Of a DNA stretch of 64,000 bases, positions 1-8,434 are shown one piece after another. A program made the translations under genes and the position numbers. The stretch lies in NCBI RefSeq assembly GCF_900104475.1, contig NZ_FNJR01000001.1, positions 173,629 through 237,628 on the forward strand, given 5' to 3'. The stretch is from Actinopolyspora xinjiangensis. GTDB lineage: Bacteria; Actinomycetota; Actinomycetes; Mycobacteriales; Pseudonocardiaceae. The notes under the pieces are model-generated. The model was not told where the DNA came from and did not search any database. It saw only the letters and a list, made by a program, of their open reading frames with translations. How positions within the stretch are numbered: the first letter of the stretch is position 1; every line of letters starts with the position of its first letter.

Positions 1-678
1 AGGATCGCGATACCGGAGGTGGTGGGTTTCAGGCGTAGTTGGGCCCGGCCGTGCCGCTGCTGGCGACACGGCACCACCGACCACTCCGACACGTCGTCCA
101 CGGTGGCCGAATCGTCGAGCGCGGCGAGTTCGCGCAGCCAGGACTCATAGGTGTTGGTGGGGCTGGGCGGGTGGTGATTACTGGCGGCGAGCAGGTGTTG
201 GGGGCACACGCGGCAGTAGTGGTGCCACCCGGCCAGCACCCGCTCCGGCGGGTGCGGGGCCAGCTCGATGGCCTGCCCGCACAGGCAGGCCACCAAGCCT
301 CGGCCCGCACGAGCGCTGGCCTGGCGCTGGTAAGGGGCGGTGGCGTGGATCTCGCCCGAACCAAGCCCGGTGACGAACCGAGGCGGGGGAACAGGGCGTT
401 CATTGGTGGGCATGGCGCACCACCCGTCCCCGGAAACTCGACACCGCGATCGTGGAGCAGCACGGCGCGCACAACTCGGGATCAACCTCCGGGGCAGTGA
501 TACCGAGCATCTCCCCGAGTCCGAGCCGCATGTGGCACAGACTCAGCACCCACGAGGCCGTGTACTCGCTCGGATGATGCTCGATCGCGTGCATCCGGGG
601 CGACTGGCCGTAGTAATAGTCGGCCTCGGTGGCGGCCAGCACCACAAACACCGGGCTCCGCGGACACAACGGCCGCAC
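1..678 (-). pseudogene. Decayed zinc-ribbon-like protein, relic copy 1
   Basis: Reading the minus strand gives pieces of one protein in two frames. The upstream part contains ADYYYGQSPRMHAIEHHPSE and GLGEMLGITAPEVDPELCA. After a shift, DRGVEF is followed by CLCGQAIELAPHPPERVLAG, then WHHYCRVCPQHLLAA. Comparison with the relic at 2815-3022 shows about 5 extra bases near 465, which breaks the frame. Cys pairs around CLCG and YCRVC suggest a zinc-binding fold. I do not recognise the family, and function is unknown. The true start cannot be fixed, and the 3' end may run off the window edge. Confidence 0.45.
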
Positions 679-1234
679 TCACACCACCCCCACCGGGCGG
701 ACAGAGCACGACGAGTCGAGACGCGCAGCGACACGTCTCCTCCCAAGCGATAGCATCAACAACGCTCCACATCAGTAGTAACTGGCTGAGGGAGCCATCC
801 CCGCGTGATGCTTGCCGGCGTACGCGGGAAAGGCTGCTCGTCCGGTGGTGACCGCCACCGGACGAGTGGTCAGAGACTGAAAAATGTGCCGGATGCGCTG
901 TACGGGAGCACACGAACGCAGTTAGTGCGGCACACGTGAACTTCGTCAGTCGGCGATAGCCCGGTCGTTCGGTGCTGAAACCGGGACCACGTTCCGGCTG
1001 TCTCCGACGAACCTGACTCTCTTTCGAAAAACTGGGCTAGTCATACGTGTCATGTCGCACTTCCGAACCAGATGGGTAGACCCAGTGAAGGTTCTTCCCT
1101 GTGAGGTATTCAGGTTTCTCCGTAAGGTTCATCAAATCAACCTCCTAACGTGTATCCATACTGGAGTGAAACTCTCACCTGTGCAACCCTGATCAACAGG
1201 AAGTCTCACTAATACACCTGATTGGGGTAACAGG
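679..1234. other. Intergenic region upstream of the XRE gene
   Basis: No convincing gene is seen. Base composition is more AT-rich toward 1020-1230 than in the flanking genes, as expected of a promoter region for the XRE gene at 1235. I could not assign -35/-10 boxes with confidence. Confidence 0.4.
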
Positions 1235-2143
1235 ATGAGCACATCGGCAGATAGTCTCTACTCGGACCATGCGCGGGAGGCAGCGGTGAACGAACGCATC
1301 AGCCCAACAGTCCGACTTCGAAAGCTCGTTCGACGCCTGCGTAGCTGGCGAGAACACGCGCGGATGCGCCAGGAAGACGTGGCTGATGTGCTCGGATGGT
1401 CGAAGGCCAAGGTCAGCAGGTACGAGAACGCCGAGCAGATTCCCGGAACCGCCGAGATCATTGCTCTGGCAACCATCTACGGCATATCCGAGCAGGAGCG
1501 CGATCAGTACATGGCTCTTGCCGTCCAAGCACGTCAACGGGGCTGGTGGCAAAGCTACGGCACGGAAGCACTGAAACAGGATTTCGATGAGTACGTAGGA
1601 CTCGAATCGGAAGCCTCCTTGCTCAAGGAGTACTGCTTCGAGCTGATCCCCGGTCTACTCCAGACCGAGTCCTACGCCACCGAACTCATGCGGGCATGGC
1701 TGCCAAGCGTGGAGCCTTCGGTGGCTGAGGAGCGAGCCGCGCTACGCGCTCAACGCCAAGCCAACCTCTACGGTGAGCAACCCCTCGCTCTGCACGCGGT
1801 CCTACACGAGTGCGCTCTTCGCCAACAGGTGGGTGGCCCCGACGTAATGCGGCCCCAGCTCCAACACCTGCTGTCCATGTCCGAGCTTTCGCACGTGACC
1901 ATCCAGGTCTTGCCGTTCACAGCAGGGGCGCATCCGGCGATGGACTCACCGTTCATCATCCTCTCGTTCCCCGATCCCGAGTTCACGGATGTCGGCTTCG
2001 CCGAATACCTCACCGGCTGCGTCTACGTGGAAGCCCCGAAGGAAGTCGAATCATATAGCCTGAACTTCACCGCCATAGCCGATCAGGCACTGGCACCGAG
2101 GGCATCCATCGACCTTATCCGTACGCTTGTCGATGAAGGATGA
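1235..2143 (+). CDS. XRE-family regulator with DUF5753 domain
   Basis: This is a 302-residue DNA-binding regulator. Residues about 27-84 form an XRE helix-turn-helix (MRQEDVADVLGWSKAKVSRYE), and about 100-290 match the DUF5753 domain common in actinomycetes (RGWWQSYG, then LIPGLLQTESYA). Such proteins are typically encoded beside a DUF397 partner, as here, and are thought to act as paired developmental or secondary-metabolism switches. The start is the ATG after a GGGG-rich leader. The DUF397 gene follows 19 bp downstream, and a strong terminator closes the pair. The DNA target cannot be told from sequence. Confidence 0.9.
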   Translation: MSTSADSLYSDHAREAAVNERISPTVRLRKLVRRLRSWREHARMRQEDVADVLGWSKAKVSRYENAEQIPGTAEIIALATIYGISEQERDQYMALAVQARQRGWWQSYGTEALKQDFDEYVGLESEASLLKEYCFELIPGLLQTESYATELMRAWLPSVEPSVAEERAALRAQRQANLYGEQPLALHAVLHECALRQQVGGPDVMRPQLQHLLSMSELSHVTIQVLPFTAGAHPAMDSPFIILSFPDPEFTDVGFAEYLTGCVYVEAPKEVESYSLNFTAIADQALAPRASIDLIRTLVDEG

Positions 2144-2162
2144 GCACGGCAAGGGAGCAGTC

Positions 2163-2372
2163 ATGACCACCGCTGACTTCAGGTATGCGCGCTGGTACAA
2201 GTCCAGCCGCAGCAACGGCGGCGGTGGAGCGTGCGTCATGGTGGCGCACGTGCCCACCGCCACCGGTGTCGCCGACAGCAAGCTCGGCGAGGACAGCCCC
2301 GTGCTGCCGTTCGGCAAGGCCGCGTGGTCCTCGTTCGTCGAAGCGCTCAAAAGTGACCGCTTCGGTGGCTGA
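2163..2372 (+). CDS. DUF397 small protein, partner of the XRE regulator
   Basis: A 69-residue protein with the hallmark DUF397 order: WYKSSRSNGGGGACVMVA, then a VADSK segment, then LPFGKAAWSSFVEAL. The family is widespread in actinomycetes and normally lies next to an XRE/DUF5753 regulator, whose activity it is thought to modulate. The ATG at 2163 is chosen because GGGAG lies about 7 bp upstream. An ATG at 2127 would overlap the regulator and is less likely. Confidence 0.9.
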   Translation: MTTADFRYARWYKSSRSNGGGGACVMVAHVPTATGVADSKLGEDSPVLPFGKAAWSSFVEALKSDRFGG

Positions 2373-2384
2373 TCCGGTCTCGTG

Positions 2385-2420
2385 AAGTCCCGCTCGGTGT
2401 GCCATCGGGCGGGACTTTTC
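2385..2420 (+). terminator. Rho-independent terminator after the XRE/DUF397 pair
   Basis: A perfect 9-bp stem, AAGTCCCGC (2385-2393) with GCGGGACTT (2409-2417), closes a 15-nt loop and runs into TTTTC. It lies 13 bp past the DUF397 stop codon. Confidence 0.85.
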
Positions 2421-2613
2421 GTGTCTCCGGCCGTGCTGGTTTGTCGTGGTGCACGGGGAGTGTGCCGGTGCTCCGGGCAGACAACTGCCCTGCCCTCGCC
2501 ACGACGTGATCGGGAAGCTCGGTTGCCGAGGCTACGATGGCTCTTGGCCGGAACCGGTCGAGAAGTACTGAGCCCACGGTCGATGTACGGTGTCCCGATG
2601 TCGCGGCGGTGTG

Positions 2614-2654
2614 AAAACGTGCAACGCCGGTTGTAACGTCGCAGGTCGCAGAGG
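2614..2654 (+). promoter_or_regulatory. CRISPR leader-proximal element, array 1
   Basis: AAAACGTGCA at 2614-2623 lies 31 bp before the first repeat, and GCAGAGG abuts the repeat. The same two blocks with the same spacing precede the array at 53279. This marks the leader side and gives both arrays the same orientation. Confidence 0.7.
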
Positions 2655-2805
2655 GTGCTCTCCACGCACGTGGAGGTGGACCGGACGCGCAGCGGTGGAA
2701 CGTCCCCCGGTGGATGTGCTCTCCACGCGTGTGGAGGTGGACCGGCCATACGTCGCAGCCTGATGGTGTTCGAGGAGTTCTCTCCACACGTGTTGACCGG
2801 GCTGG
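2655..2805 (+). CRISPR. CRISPR mini-array 1: two spacers, degenerate last repeat
   Basis: 29-nt repeats lie at 2655-2683 and 2716-2744. They begin GTGCTCTCCACGC and end GTGGAGGTGGACCG, with an inner palindrome, resembling type I-E repeats of actinobacteria. The spacer at 2684-2715 is 32 nt. A third, decayed repeat starts exactly in register at 2777 (GTTCTCTCCACACGTG), giving a second 32-nt spacer at 2745-2776. A worn terminal repeat is typical of the trailer end. No cas gene is present in the window, so any Cas proteins must act in trans. Confidence 0.85.
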
Positions 2806-2814
2806 GCGGCACAT

Positions 2815-3022
2815 GGTCACCGCAGCGTTCAGGTACTCGGTACACATCCGGCAGTAGTGGTGCCACCCGCCCAGCACCCCTCCGGCCGGTGCTGGGCCAG
2901 GTCGATCGCCTCGCCGCAGAACTCGACTCCACGATCACGGAGCAGCGCACACGTCTCGGGATCAGCCTCCGGTGAGGCGATCCCGGACATCTCGCCCAAC
3001 CCGGGCAGGACGTGACACCGGT
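2815..3022 (-). pseudogene. Decayed zinc-ribbon-like protein, relic copy 2
   Basis: The minus strand reads GLGEMSGIASPEADPETCAL, LRDRGVEFCGEAIDLAQHRP, then after a one-base loss VLGGWHHYCRMCTEYLNAA. It is a paralog of the relic at 1-678 and is also frameshifted. It is cut off at the dgoD stop on one side and near the CRISPR array on the other. No function can be assigned. Confidence 0.45.
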
Positions 3023-4168
3023 TCACCACTCGGCGAAGGCGCCGTCCGGGTGCCGCCAGACCGGTGAGCGCCAGCGGTGACCGCGCTCGGCGGCCTCACG
3101 GACCTTCGCCTCGTCGATCTCGACTCCGAGGCCGGGCCCCGGCGGGGCCGCGACCTCTCCCCCGTCGAACCGGAACGGACTCGGGTCGACCAGGTAGTCC
3201 AACAGGTCGGACCCCACGTTGTAGTGGATCCCCCGGCTCTGCTCCTGGATCAGGAAGTTGGGGGTCGCGAAGGCGACCTGCAGGCTCGCTGCCAACGCCA
3301 GCGGCCCCAGTGGGCAGTGCGGTGCCAGCGTCACATCGTGCGCCTCGGCCATCGCCGCGATCCGGCGCACCTCCGAGATCCCTCCCGCGTGTGACAGGTC
3401 GGGCTGGGCCACCGCGATCCCCGACCTCAGCACGTCGCGGAAGTCCCAGCGGGAGAACAACCTCTCCCCCAGCGCGATGGGGACGGAGGTGGAGGTGACG
3501 ACGTCGCGCACCTTGGCGGTGTTCTCGGGCAGCACCGGTTCCTCGACGAACATCGGAGAGAACGGCTCCAACCGGGGCAGCACCCTGCGGCTCATCGCGG
3601 TGGAGCACCGACCGTGGAAGTCCACCGCCACGTCGCGCTCGTCCCCGAGGACCTCCCGCACCGCCGCCACGCGGTCGACCACCGCGTCCAGCTCGGCCGG
3701 TGTGTCGATGTGCCGCATCCGGCCGCTGCCGTTCATCTTCACGGCGGTGAAACCGGCCTCGACCTGTTCGGCGGCCGCCTCGGCCACGGCGGAGGGCTCG
3801 TCACCGCCGATCCACTGGTAGACCCTCACCCGTTCCCGCACCGGACCGCCGAGCAGGCGGTGAACCGGAACACCGCGGGTCTTGCCCGCGATGTCCCACA
3901 GCGCCTGGTCGATACCGGCCACGGCGCTGGAGAGCACCGGGCCACCCCGGTAGAAACCACCCTTGGTCATCACCTGCCAGTGGTCCTCGATGGCCAGCGG
4001 ATCACGCCCCACCAGCAGTTCGGACAGCTCCTCGACGGCGGCCGCGACCGTGTGGGCCCGTCCTTCCACCACCGGCTCGCCCCAGCCCGCGATCCCCTCG
4101 TCGGTGGAGACCTTCAGAAACAGCCAGCGCGGCGGGACCGGGAAGGTCTCCAACCCCGTGATTCGCAT
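3023..4168 (-). CDS. dgoD: D-galactonate dehydratase (enolase superfamily)
   Basis: A 381-residue cytosolic enzyme that dehydrates D-galactonate to 2-dehydro-3-deoxy-galactonate. Enolase-superfamily metal ligands appear at D183 (VDFHG), E209 (VEEP) and E235 (GERL), with the paired histidines at H185 and about H284 (APHCPLGP). These positions closely match the E. coli DgoD layout. The ATG at 4168 is chosen over upstream starts because the protein proper begins MRITGLETFPVPPRW and GGAG lies upstream. It lies head-to-head with the regulator at 4723 and shares that control region. The kinase, aldolase and lactonase of the same pathway follow on the other strand. A closely related sugar-acid dehydratase activity cannot be excluded. 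Confidence 0.9.
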   Translation of the reverse strand: MRITGLETFPVPPRWLFLKVSTDEGIAGWGEPVVEGRAHTVAAAVEELSELLVGRDPLAIEDHWQVMTKGGFYRGGPVLSSAVAGIDQALWDIAGKTRGVPVHRLLGGPVRERVRVYQWIGGDEPSAVAEAAAEQVEAGFTAVKMNGSGRMRHIDTPAELDAVVDRVAAVREVLGDERDVAVDFHGRCSTAMSRRVLPRLEPFSPMFVEEPVLPENTAKVRDVVTSTSVPIALGERLFSRWDFRDVLRSGIAVAQPDLSHAGGISEVRRIAAMAEAHDVTLAPHCPLGPLALAASLQVAFATPNFLIQEQSRGIHYNVGSDLLDYLVDPSPFRFDGGEVAAPPGPGLGVEIDEAKVREAAERGHRWRSPVWRHPDGAFAEW

Positions 4169-4309
4169 GTTCGCCGTGCTCCTCTCCTCGAAGTTTCCAG
4201 TCGCTCCCCGGCGGCCACCCACTGCGGAGCTCCCGCCCGCGCCGGCCCCGAACGCCCCGGCACCGCGCGGGAGGACAGGGCGAGCCGACGTCCTGGACAG
4301 CTCGCCCGG

Positions 4310-4492
4310 TCAGGCCGAGTCCTCGGCGACCAGCCAGCCGCCGTCCACCGGCAGCTCCGCCCCGGTCGCGAAGGAGGCGTCGGAGGGGAGCACGGTGTTC
4401 GCGCCCTCCGCGACCAACCGCCGGGCCGTGGCGGCACCGATGCCGCGCGCCGCTCCGGTGAGCACCGCGACCCCGCCTTCGAACCGGTTCAT
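4310..4492 (-). pseudogene. SDR dehydrogenase reduced to its two ends
   Basis: Only about 60 codons remain. The N-terminal cofactor motif VLTGAARGIGAATARRL is joined directly to the C-terminal signature SDASFATGAELPVDGGW. The roughly 190 residues between, including the catalytic Ser-Tyr-Lys, are missing. This is what an in-frame internal deletion of a 250-residue short-chain dehydrogenase leaves. It sits upstream of dgoD on the same strand, so it may once have supplied the first oxidation step (galactose or galactonate dehydrogenase); that is inference. Confidence 0.75.
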
Positions 4493-4546
4493 CGATTCCG
4501 CGTGCTCCTCGCTCCTCCCGGACAGCACCGAATCGAGCGAGGGATT

Positions 4547-4557
4547 CTGTCTGACAG
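4547..4557. promoter_or_regulatory. Candidate operator in the dgoD/regulator divergent region
   Basis: CTGTCTGACAG is palindromic around its central base and lies 55 bp upstream of the SDR remnant, inside the divergent promoter region. A second inverted repeat, TCGTGC-N10-GCACGA, lies at 4652-4673 before the regulator. Either could be the site of the FadR-type regulator at 4723. Assignment is by position only. Confidence 0.4.
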
Positions 4558-4722
4558 GTGACTCGAAGTCAACGGCTCGATCGGAGCAATATCAGCGCGG
4601 CCATCGGGCCAATATGCTGGTCCTAACCGGTCGTTCGCCGACAGGGTCAATTCGTGCTGGTACTGTCGCACGAGCAACGTATCTGATACGTTTCCGTTCC
4701 GAACGCCGGGGATACTCGGCGG

Positions 4723-5520
4723 ATGCCGAGCAGCGACACCCCGAGGACACGGATGAGCGATCCCGAGCACGGCGAACCGGAACCCGCCGGACGCCGGGAC
4801 GCCGCCACCGAGCTCGAAGAGCTGGTCTTCGAACGGTTCGGGGTCGGCGAGCTGCTGCCCTCCGAGTCGGAGCTGGCGACCCGGCTGGGAGTGAGCAGGC
4901 TGACCGTGCGCGAGGCGATCCGCTCCCTGCGGGCACGAGGTCTGGTGGAGATCCGGAAGGGGCGGCGCCCCCGGGTCACCACCCCCGGCGGGGACCAGAT
5001 CGGGGACTTCTTCAGCACTCTGCTCCGCCGCAATCCGGGATCGGCCTTCGAACTGCTCGAAGTCAGGCACGGGCTGGAGACCCAGACCAGCACGCTCGCC
5101 GCGAACAACGCGGGGTCGAGCGAGGTGTCCACGATGGAGATGGCGATCCGGGCCATGGAGCGCGCCGAGGACGCGGCCGAGTACCACGACGCGGACCTGC
5201 GGTTCCACGAACTGCTGGCACGCGCTTCGGGGAACCGGATGCTGACGCTGCTCATCGAGGCGCTGGCGGGCAGTCTGCGCGACAGTATGATCACGAGCTA
5301 CCGGGGTCACCTGAAACTGGGCGGTTCGCACGCCGACGCGGTCGAGCAGCACCGCGAGGTGCTCGAACGGATCCGGGAACGCGACCCCGGCGGAGCCGCC
5401 GAGGCGATGCGCAGGCACCTGCGGACCACCGAGCGGGACCTGCGCGCGATGTTCACCAGCACGAGCTCCGGGGAACCGACGGACGGCGCCCCGGCCGAGC
5501 GGGAGACTCCCGAGTCATGA
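4723..5520 (+). CDS. GntR/FadR-family regulator of the galactonate cluster
   Basis: A 265-residue repressor-type protein. Residues about 30-95 are a GntR winged helix (LPSESELATRLGVSRLTVREAIRSL). About 105-240 form an FCD ligand domain with DLRFHELLARASGNRML and a late HADAVEQHREVL helix, whose Asp/His residues usually hold a metal and a sugar acid. It overlaps or directly precedes the lactonase gene and faces dgoD, so it most likely senses galactonate or a downstream keto-deoxy acid (inference). The start may be the ATG at 4723 or the one at 4753. Confidence 0.85.
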   Translation: MPSSDTPRTRMSDPEHGEPEPAGRRDAATELEELVFERFGVGELLPSESELATRLGVSRLTVREAIRSLRARGLVEIRKGRRPRVTTPGGDQIGDFFSTLLRRNPGSAFELLEVRHGLETQTSTLAANNAGSSEVSTMEMAIRAMERAEDAAEYHDADLRFHELLARASGNRMLTLLIEALAGSLRDSMITSYRGHLKLGGSHADAVEQHREVLERIRERDPGGAAEAMRRHLRTTERDLRAMFTSTSSGEPTDGAPAERETPES

Positions 5521-5600
5521 GGCGGGGAGGGTGGCGGTGCCCGCACGGCGGGAGACCACCCTCCACTCCGGAAGAACCCAGCGCGAAAGGATCCGTCGGC

Positions 5601-6494
5601 TTGCACAGCGAATCGACAGTCGCCAACCACCGTGCCGAACAGGTGACCGAGAACTGCGCCGAACACGGCGAGGGACCGGTCTGGGACGAGACGACCGGCC
5701 AACTGCACTGGGTGGACATGCTCGCCGGTGATCTGCTGACCATGGCGCCGGGCGGCGTCGTCGGGCGCACCAAGGTCGGAACGGTGGCCGCCGTGGCACG
5801 ACCGGTGGCCGGGGGAGGTCTGGTACTGGCGCTGGAGCGGGGGTTCGCGTTGCTGCGGCCGGGCAGGCAGACCCCCGATTCGCTGCCCGAGCTCTGGAGC
5901 GATCCCTCAGTGCGTATGAACGACGGCGGCTGCGACGCCCTGGGCAGATTCTACGCGGGCTCCATGGCCTACGACGAGTCGCCGGGGCGCGGGACGCTCT
6001 GGCGGCTGGACGGCGGACTGCGCGCCGAACCGGTCCTCGAGGGAGTAACCATCTCGAACGGTCTGGTGTGGACCCCGGACGGCGGAACCGCGTACTACGT
6101 GGACACACCCACCCGGCGCGTCGACCGGTTCGACGTCGCCCCGGAGAGCGGTGAGCCACACGGCAGGCGTCCCGCCGTGCGCGTGCCCGAGGAACTCGGC
6201 GCACCGGACGGACTCACGCTGGACGCGGAGGGGTGCCTGTGGGTCGCGCTCTGGCAGGGTGGCGCGGTGCACCGCTACAGCCCCGACGGCGAGCTGCTCA
6301 CCAGGGTCGAGCTGCCCACTCCGCAGGTCACCGCCTGCGCTTTCGGCGGCCCCGCGCTGGACACCCTCTACATCACCACTTCCCGGCAGGGAATCGAGGG
6401 CCGCGAGGACCCCTACGCGGGCGCGCTGTTCCGGTTCACACCCGGTGTCCGGGGTAACCCCGTACATCCCTTCCGCCCCGAGGAGGACGTGTGA
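5601..6494 (+). CDS. SMP-30/gluconolactonase-family sugar lactonase
   Basis: A 297-residue beta-propeller lactonase that should open an aldonolactone to the free acid before dehydration. Family residues are visible: HGEGPVW with the metal Glu, NDGGCD, SNGLVWTPDG with the metal Asn, and APDGLTLDAEG with the catalytic Asp. TTG at 5601 is chosen because AAAGGA lies about 10 bp upstream and the protein then starts close to the family N-terminus. An ATG at 5517 that overlaps the regulator stop is the alternative. Its stop overlaps the kinase start (GTGA), so the two are translationally coupled. Galactonolactone is the likely substrate by context. Confidence 0.85.
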   Translation: MHSESTVANHRAEQVTENCAEHGEGPVWDETTGQLHWVDMLAGDLLTMAPGGVVGRTKVGTVAAVARPVAGGGLVLALERGFALLRPGRQTPDSLPELWSDPSVRMNDGGCDALGRFYAGSMAYDESPGRGTLWRLDGGLRAEPVLEGVTISNGLVWTPDGGTAYYVDTPTRRVDRFDVAPESGEPHGRRPAVRVPEELGAPDGLTLDAEGCLWVALWQGGAVHRYSPDGELLTRVELPTPQVTACAFGGPALDTLYITTSRQGIEGREDPYAGALFRFTPGVRGNPVHPFRPEEDV

Positions 6495-7441
6495 TCCCCG
6501 AGGTGATCACCTTCGGCGAGACGATGGGGCTGCTGCTGGCCCAGCCGGGACAACCGCTGGAGCACGCGACCGGATTCCGGCGTTCGCTCGCCGGGGCCGA
6601 GTCGAACACGGCCGTGGGACTGGCCCGGCTGGGCCACCGGGTGGGCTGGTTCGGGCGCGTCGGCGACGACCCGTTCGGCCGTTCCGCGCTGCGCACGCTG
6701 CGCGGCGAGGGGGTGGACGTCTCCCGAGTGGTGGTGGACGGCTCGCTGCCCACCGGACTGCTCGTCCGCGACGCGCACGCGCACCGCCCCATCGAGGTCT
6801 GCTACTACCGGAGCGGCTCGGCGGGCAGCGCGCTGTGCGACGGCGACGTGGACGGGGAGTGGATCGGCCGGGCACGACTGCTGCACCTGACCGGGATCAC
6901 CGCCGCGCTGTCCGACTCCGCGAGATCCGCCACCGAGCGGGCGGTGCGGGCGGCCGCCGAGGCCGGTGTCCCGGTGAGCCTGGATCCGAACATCCGGCGC
7001 AAGCTGGCGGGCACCGAACAGTGGGGCGAGCTGCTCCGCCCGCTCGCGGACCACGCCGAACTGGTGCTCACCGGCCTGGACGAGGCGGAAACGGTCAGCG
7101 ACCGCTCCGGCGAACGCGCCGCGGCGACGTGGTTCCTGGAACGTGGGGCGAAGTTCGTGGTGGTCAAGCTGGGCTCGCGCGGTGCCTGGGCTACCGACGG
7201 GGCCGAGGAGTGGTTCCAGCCTGCCGCCGAGGTCCCGGCGGTGGACCCGGTGGGGGCGGGTGACGCGTTCAACGCCGGGTTCCTCTCCGGACACCTGCGC
7301 GGACTGCCGGTCCCCGAGTCGCTGGCCGAGGCGGCCACCGTGGCGGGCAGCGCGGTGCAGATCCCGGGGGACATGGACGGGTTGCCCGACGCGAGGCTCC
7401 GCGACCTGTCGCTCGGGGACGAGCAGGTCACCGCCCGCTGA
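6491..7441 (+). CDS. PfkB-family 2-keto-3-deoxy sugar-acid kinase
   Basis: A 316-residue ribokinase-fold kinase, expected to phosphorylate 2-dehydro-3-deoxy-galactonate or -gluconate with ATP. It shows the N-terminal substrate region (GETMGLLLAQPG, AGAESNTAVGLARLG) and the C-terminal PfkB signature DPVGAGDAFNAGFL with the catalytic Asp. It starts at GTG 6491 with AGGAGG about 5 bp upstream, overlapping the lactonase stop. E. coli uses an unrelated DgoK for this step. Here a KdgK-like PfkB protein fills the slot, and its exact epimer preference is open. Confidence 0.87.
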   Translation: MIPEVITFGETMGLLLAQPGQPLEHATGFRRSLAGAESNTAVGLARLGHRVGWFGRVGDDPFGRSALRTLRGEGVDVSRVVVDGSLPTGLLVRDAHAHRPIEVCYYRSGSAGSALCDGDVDGEWIGRARLLHLTGITAALSDSARSATERAVRAAAEAGVPVSLDPNIRRKLAGTEQWGELLRPLADHAELVLTGLDEAETVSDRSGERAAATWFLERGAKFVVVKLGSRGAWATDGAEEWFQPAAEVPAVDPVGAGDAFNAGFLSGHLRGLPVPESLAEAATVAGSAVQIPGDMDGLPDARLRDLSLGDEQVTAR

Positions 7442-7599
7442 CGTCGTCCGAACGCGCGGGGCGGAGTCGATACGGCGCGGTGGGCGTCGATTTCTCGCGG
7501 AGTCGCCGGGCCGCTTCGGCGCAGGGCCGAACTCCTACCACTCCCGCGGACCGAACTCCGACCGTGCCCGTAATCGGCACCGCCGCGGGTTCTCCCGTG

Positions 7600-7670
7600 C
7601 GGCTCTCGCGAGGACGCCGGAGACGTCGCGTAGTACCTACCCGATGTCTCCGGCCCCGCGGCGAGAGCCG
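7600..7670. promoter_or_regulatory. Large nested hairpin upstream of the aldolase gene
   Basis: CGGCTCTCGC (7600-7609) pairs with GCGAGAGCCG (7661-7670). Inside it GCCGGAGAC (7616-7624) pairs with GTCTCCGGC (7646-7654). The two stems are separated by a symmetric 6x6 internal loop and closed by a 21-nt loop. It lies in the 298-bp gap between kinase and aldolase, 70 bp before the aldolase start. It could be a partial terminator, a processing site, or an operator. Confidence 0.6.
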
Positions 7671-7739
7671 TGCGAGAGGTTCCGCCACGAAACCACCCAC
7701 GGAAACCGACCTGGCGCGATATTCGTACGGAGGAGAGAG

Positions 7740-8363
7740 ATGTTCCGCTGGCAAGTGAGCAGCACCATCGCCGAGCACGGGGTCGTGGGGATCATCCGGG
7801 CCGCCGACGCGGAACAGGCACGGCAGCGGGCCGAGTCCTGTCTGAACGCGGGACTCGGCGTGCTGGAGGTCTCGCTGACCACCCCGGACGCCCTGGAAGT
7901 GCTGCGCGGTCTCCGGGACGCGCACCAGCACGCCCTGCTGGGCGCGGGGACCGTGCTGGACGCGGCCTCGGCACGGCTCGCGGTGGACGCGGGAGCGCGG
8001 TTCCTGGTCTCCCCCTCGCTGCACGAGGAGGTGATCTCCACCGGCCACCGCTACGGGGCAGCCGTGCTGCCCGGTGTCGAGACGCCGAGCGAACTGGTAC
8101 GAGCCCTGGAGGCGGGGGCGGACGCGATCAAGCTGTTCCCCGCCAGCAGGTGGACGCCGGAGAGTATGCGCGACGTGCTGGGCGCGCTGCCGCAGGCCCC
8201 GCTGGTGCCCACCGGTGGGATCTCGGTGGACCGCGCTCCCGACTGGATAGCGGCGGGGGCCGTCGCGGTCGGCATGGGATCGGCACTGTCCGAGGGCGGC
8301 CAGGCGGAGGCCGCCGAACGGATATCCGGCCTGCTGCGGCACATCCGGCAGGCCCGCGACTGA
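7740..8363 (+). CDS. KDPG/KDPGal aldolase
   Basis: A 207-residue class I aldolase that cleaves a 2-keto-3-deoxy-6-phospho sugar acid to pyruvate and glyceraldehyde 3-phosphate. It has E43 (LEVSLTTP), GAGTVL at 69-73, and the Schiff-base lysine K131 in DAIKLFPA. The ATG at 7740 follows a strong GGAGGAGAGAG. It completes the dehydratase-kinase-aldolase route. Separation from the kinase by a structured gap suggests its own control. Whether the galacto or gluco isomer is preferred cannot be read from sequence. Confidence 0.88.
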   Translation: MFRWQVSSTIAEHGVVGIIRAADAEQARQRAESCLNAGLGVLEVSLTTPDALEVLRGLRDAHQHALLGAGTVLDAASARLAVDAGARFLVSPSLHEEVISTGHRYGAAVLPGVETPSELVRALEAGADAIKLFPASRWTPESMRDVLGALPQAPLVPTGGISVDRAPDWIAAGAVAVGMGSALSEGGQAEAAERISGLLRHIRQARD

Positions 8364-8434
8364 CCCGCCGGGACCACCGGATGCCGCCGTGCTCGCCGCC
8401 CGCGGCACCGGGCAACGATAATCACAGTGGACGG

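Noticed and set aside
2384-2900. Minus-strand proteins across the CRISPR array (HLHVRGEH/TSTRVEST repeats)
   Set aside because: The repeated peptides are translations of the CRISPR repeats; the same happens at 53227-53566.
3963-5516. Long plus-strand open frame joined to the lactonase
   Set aside because: It is antisense to dgoD and out of frame with the regulator; high GC keeps the frame open by chance.
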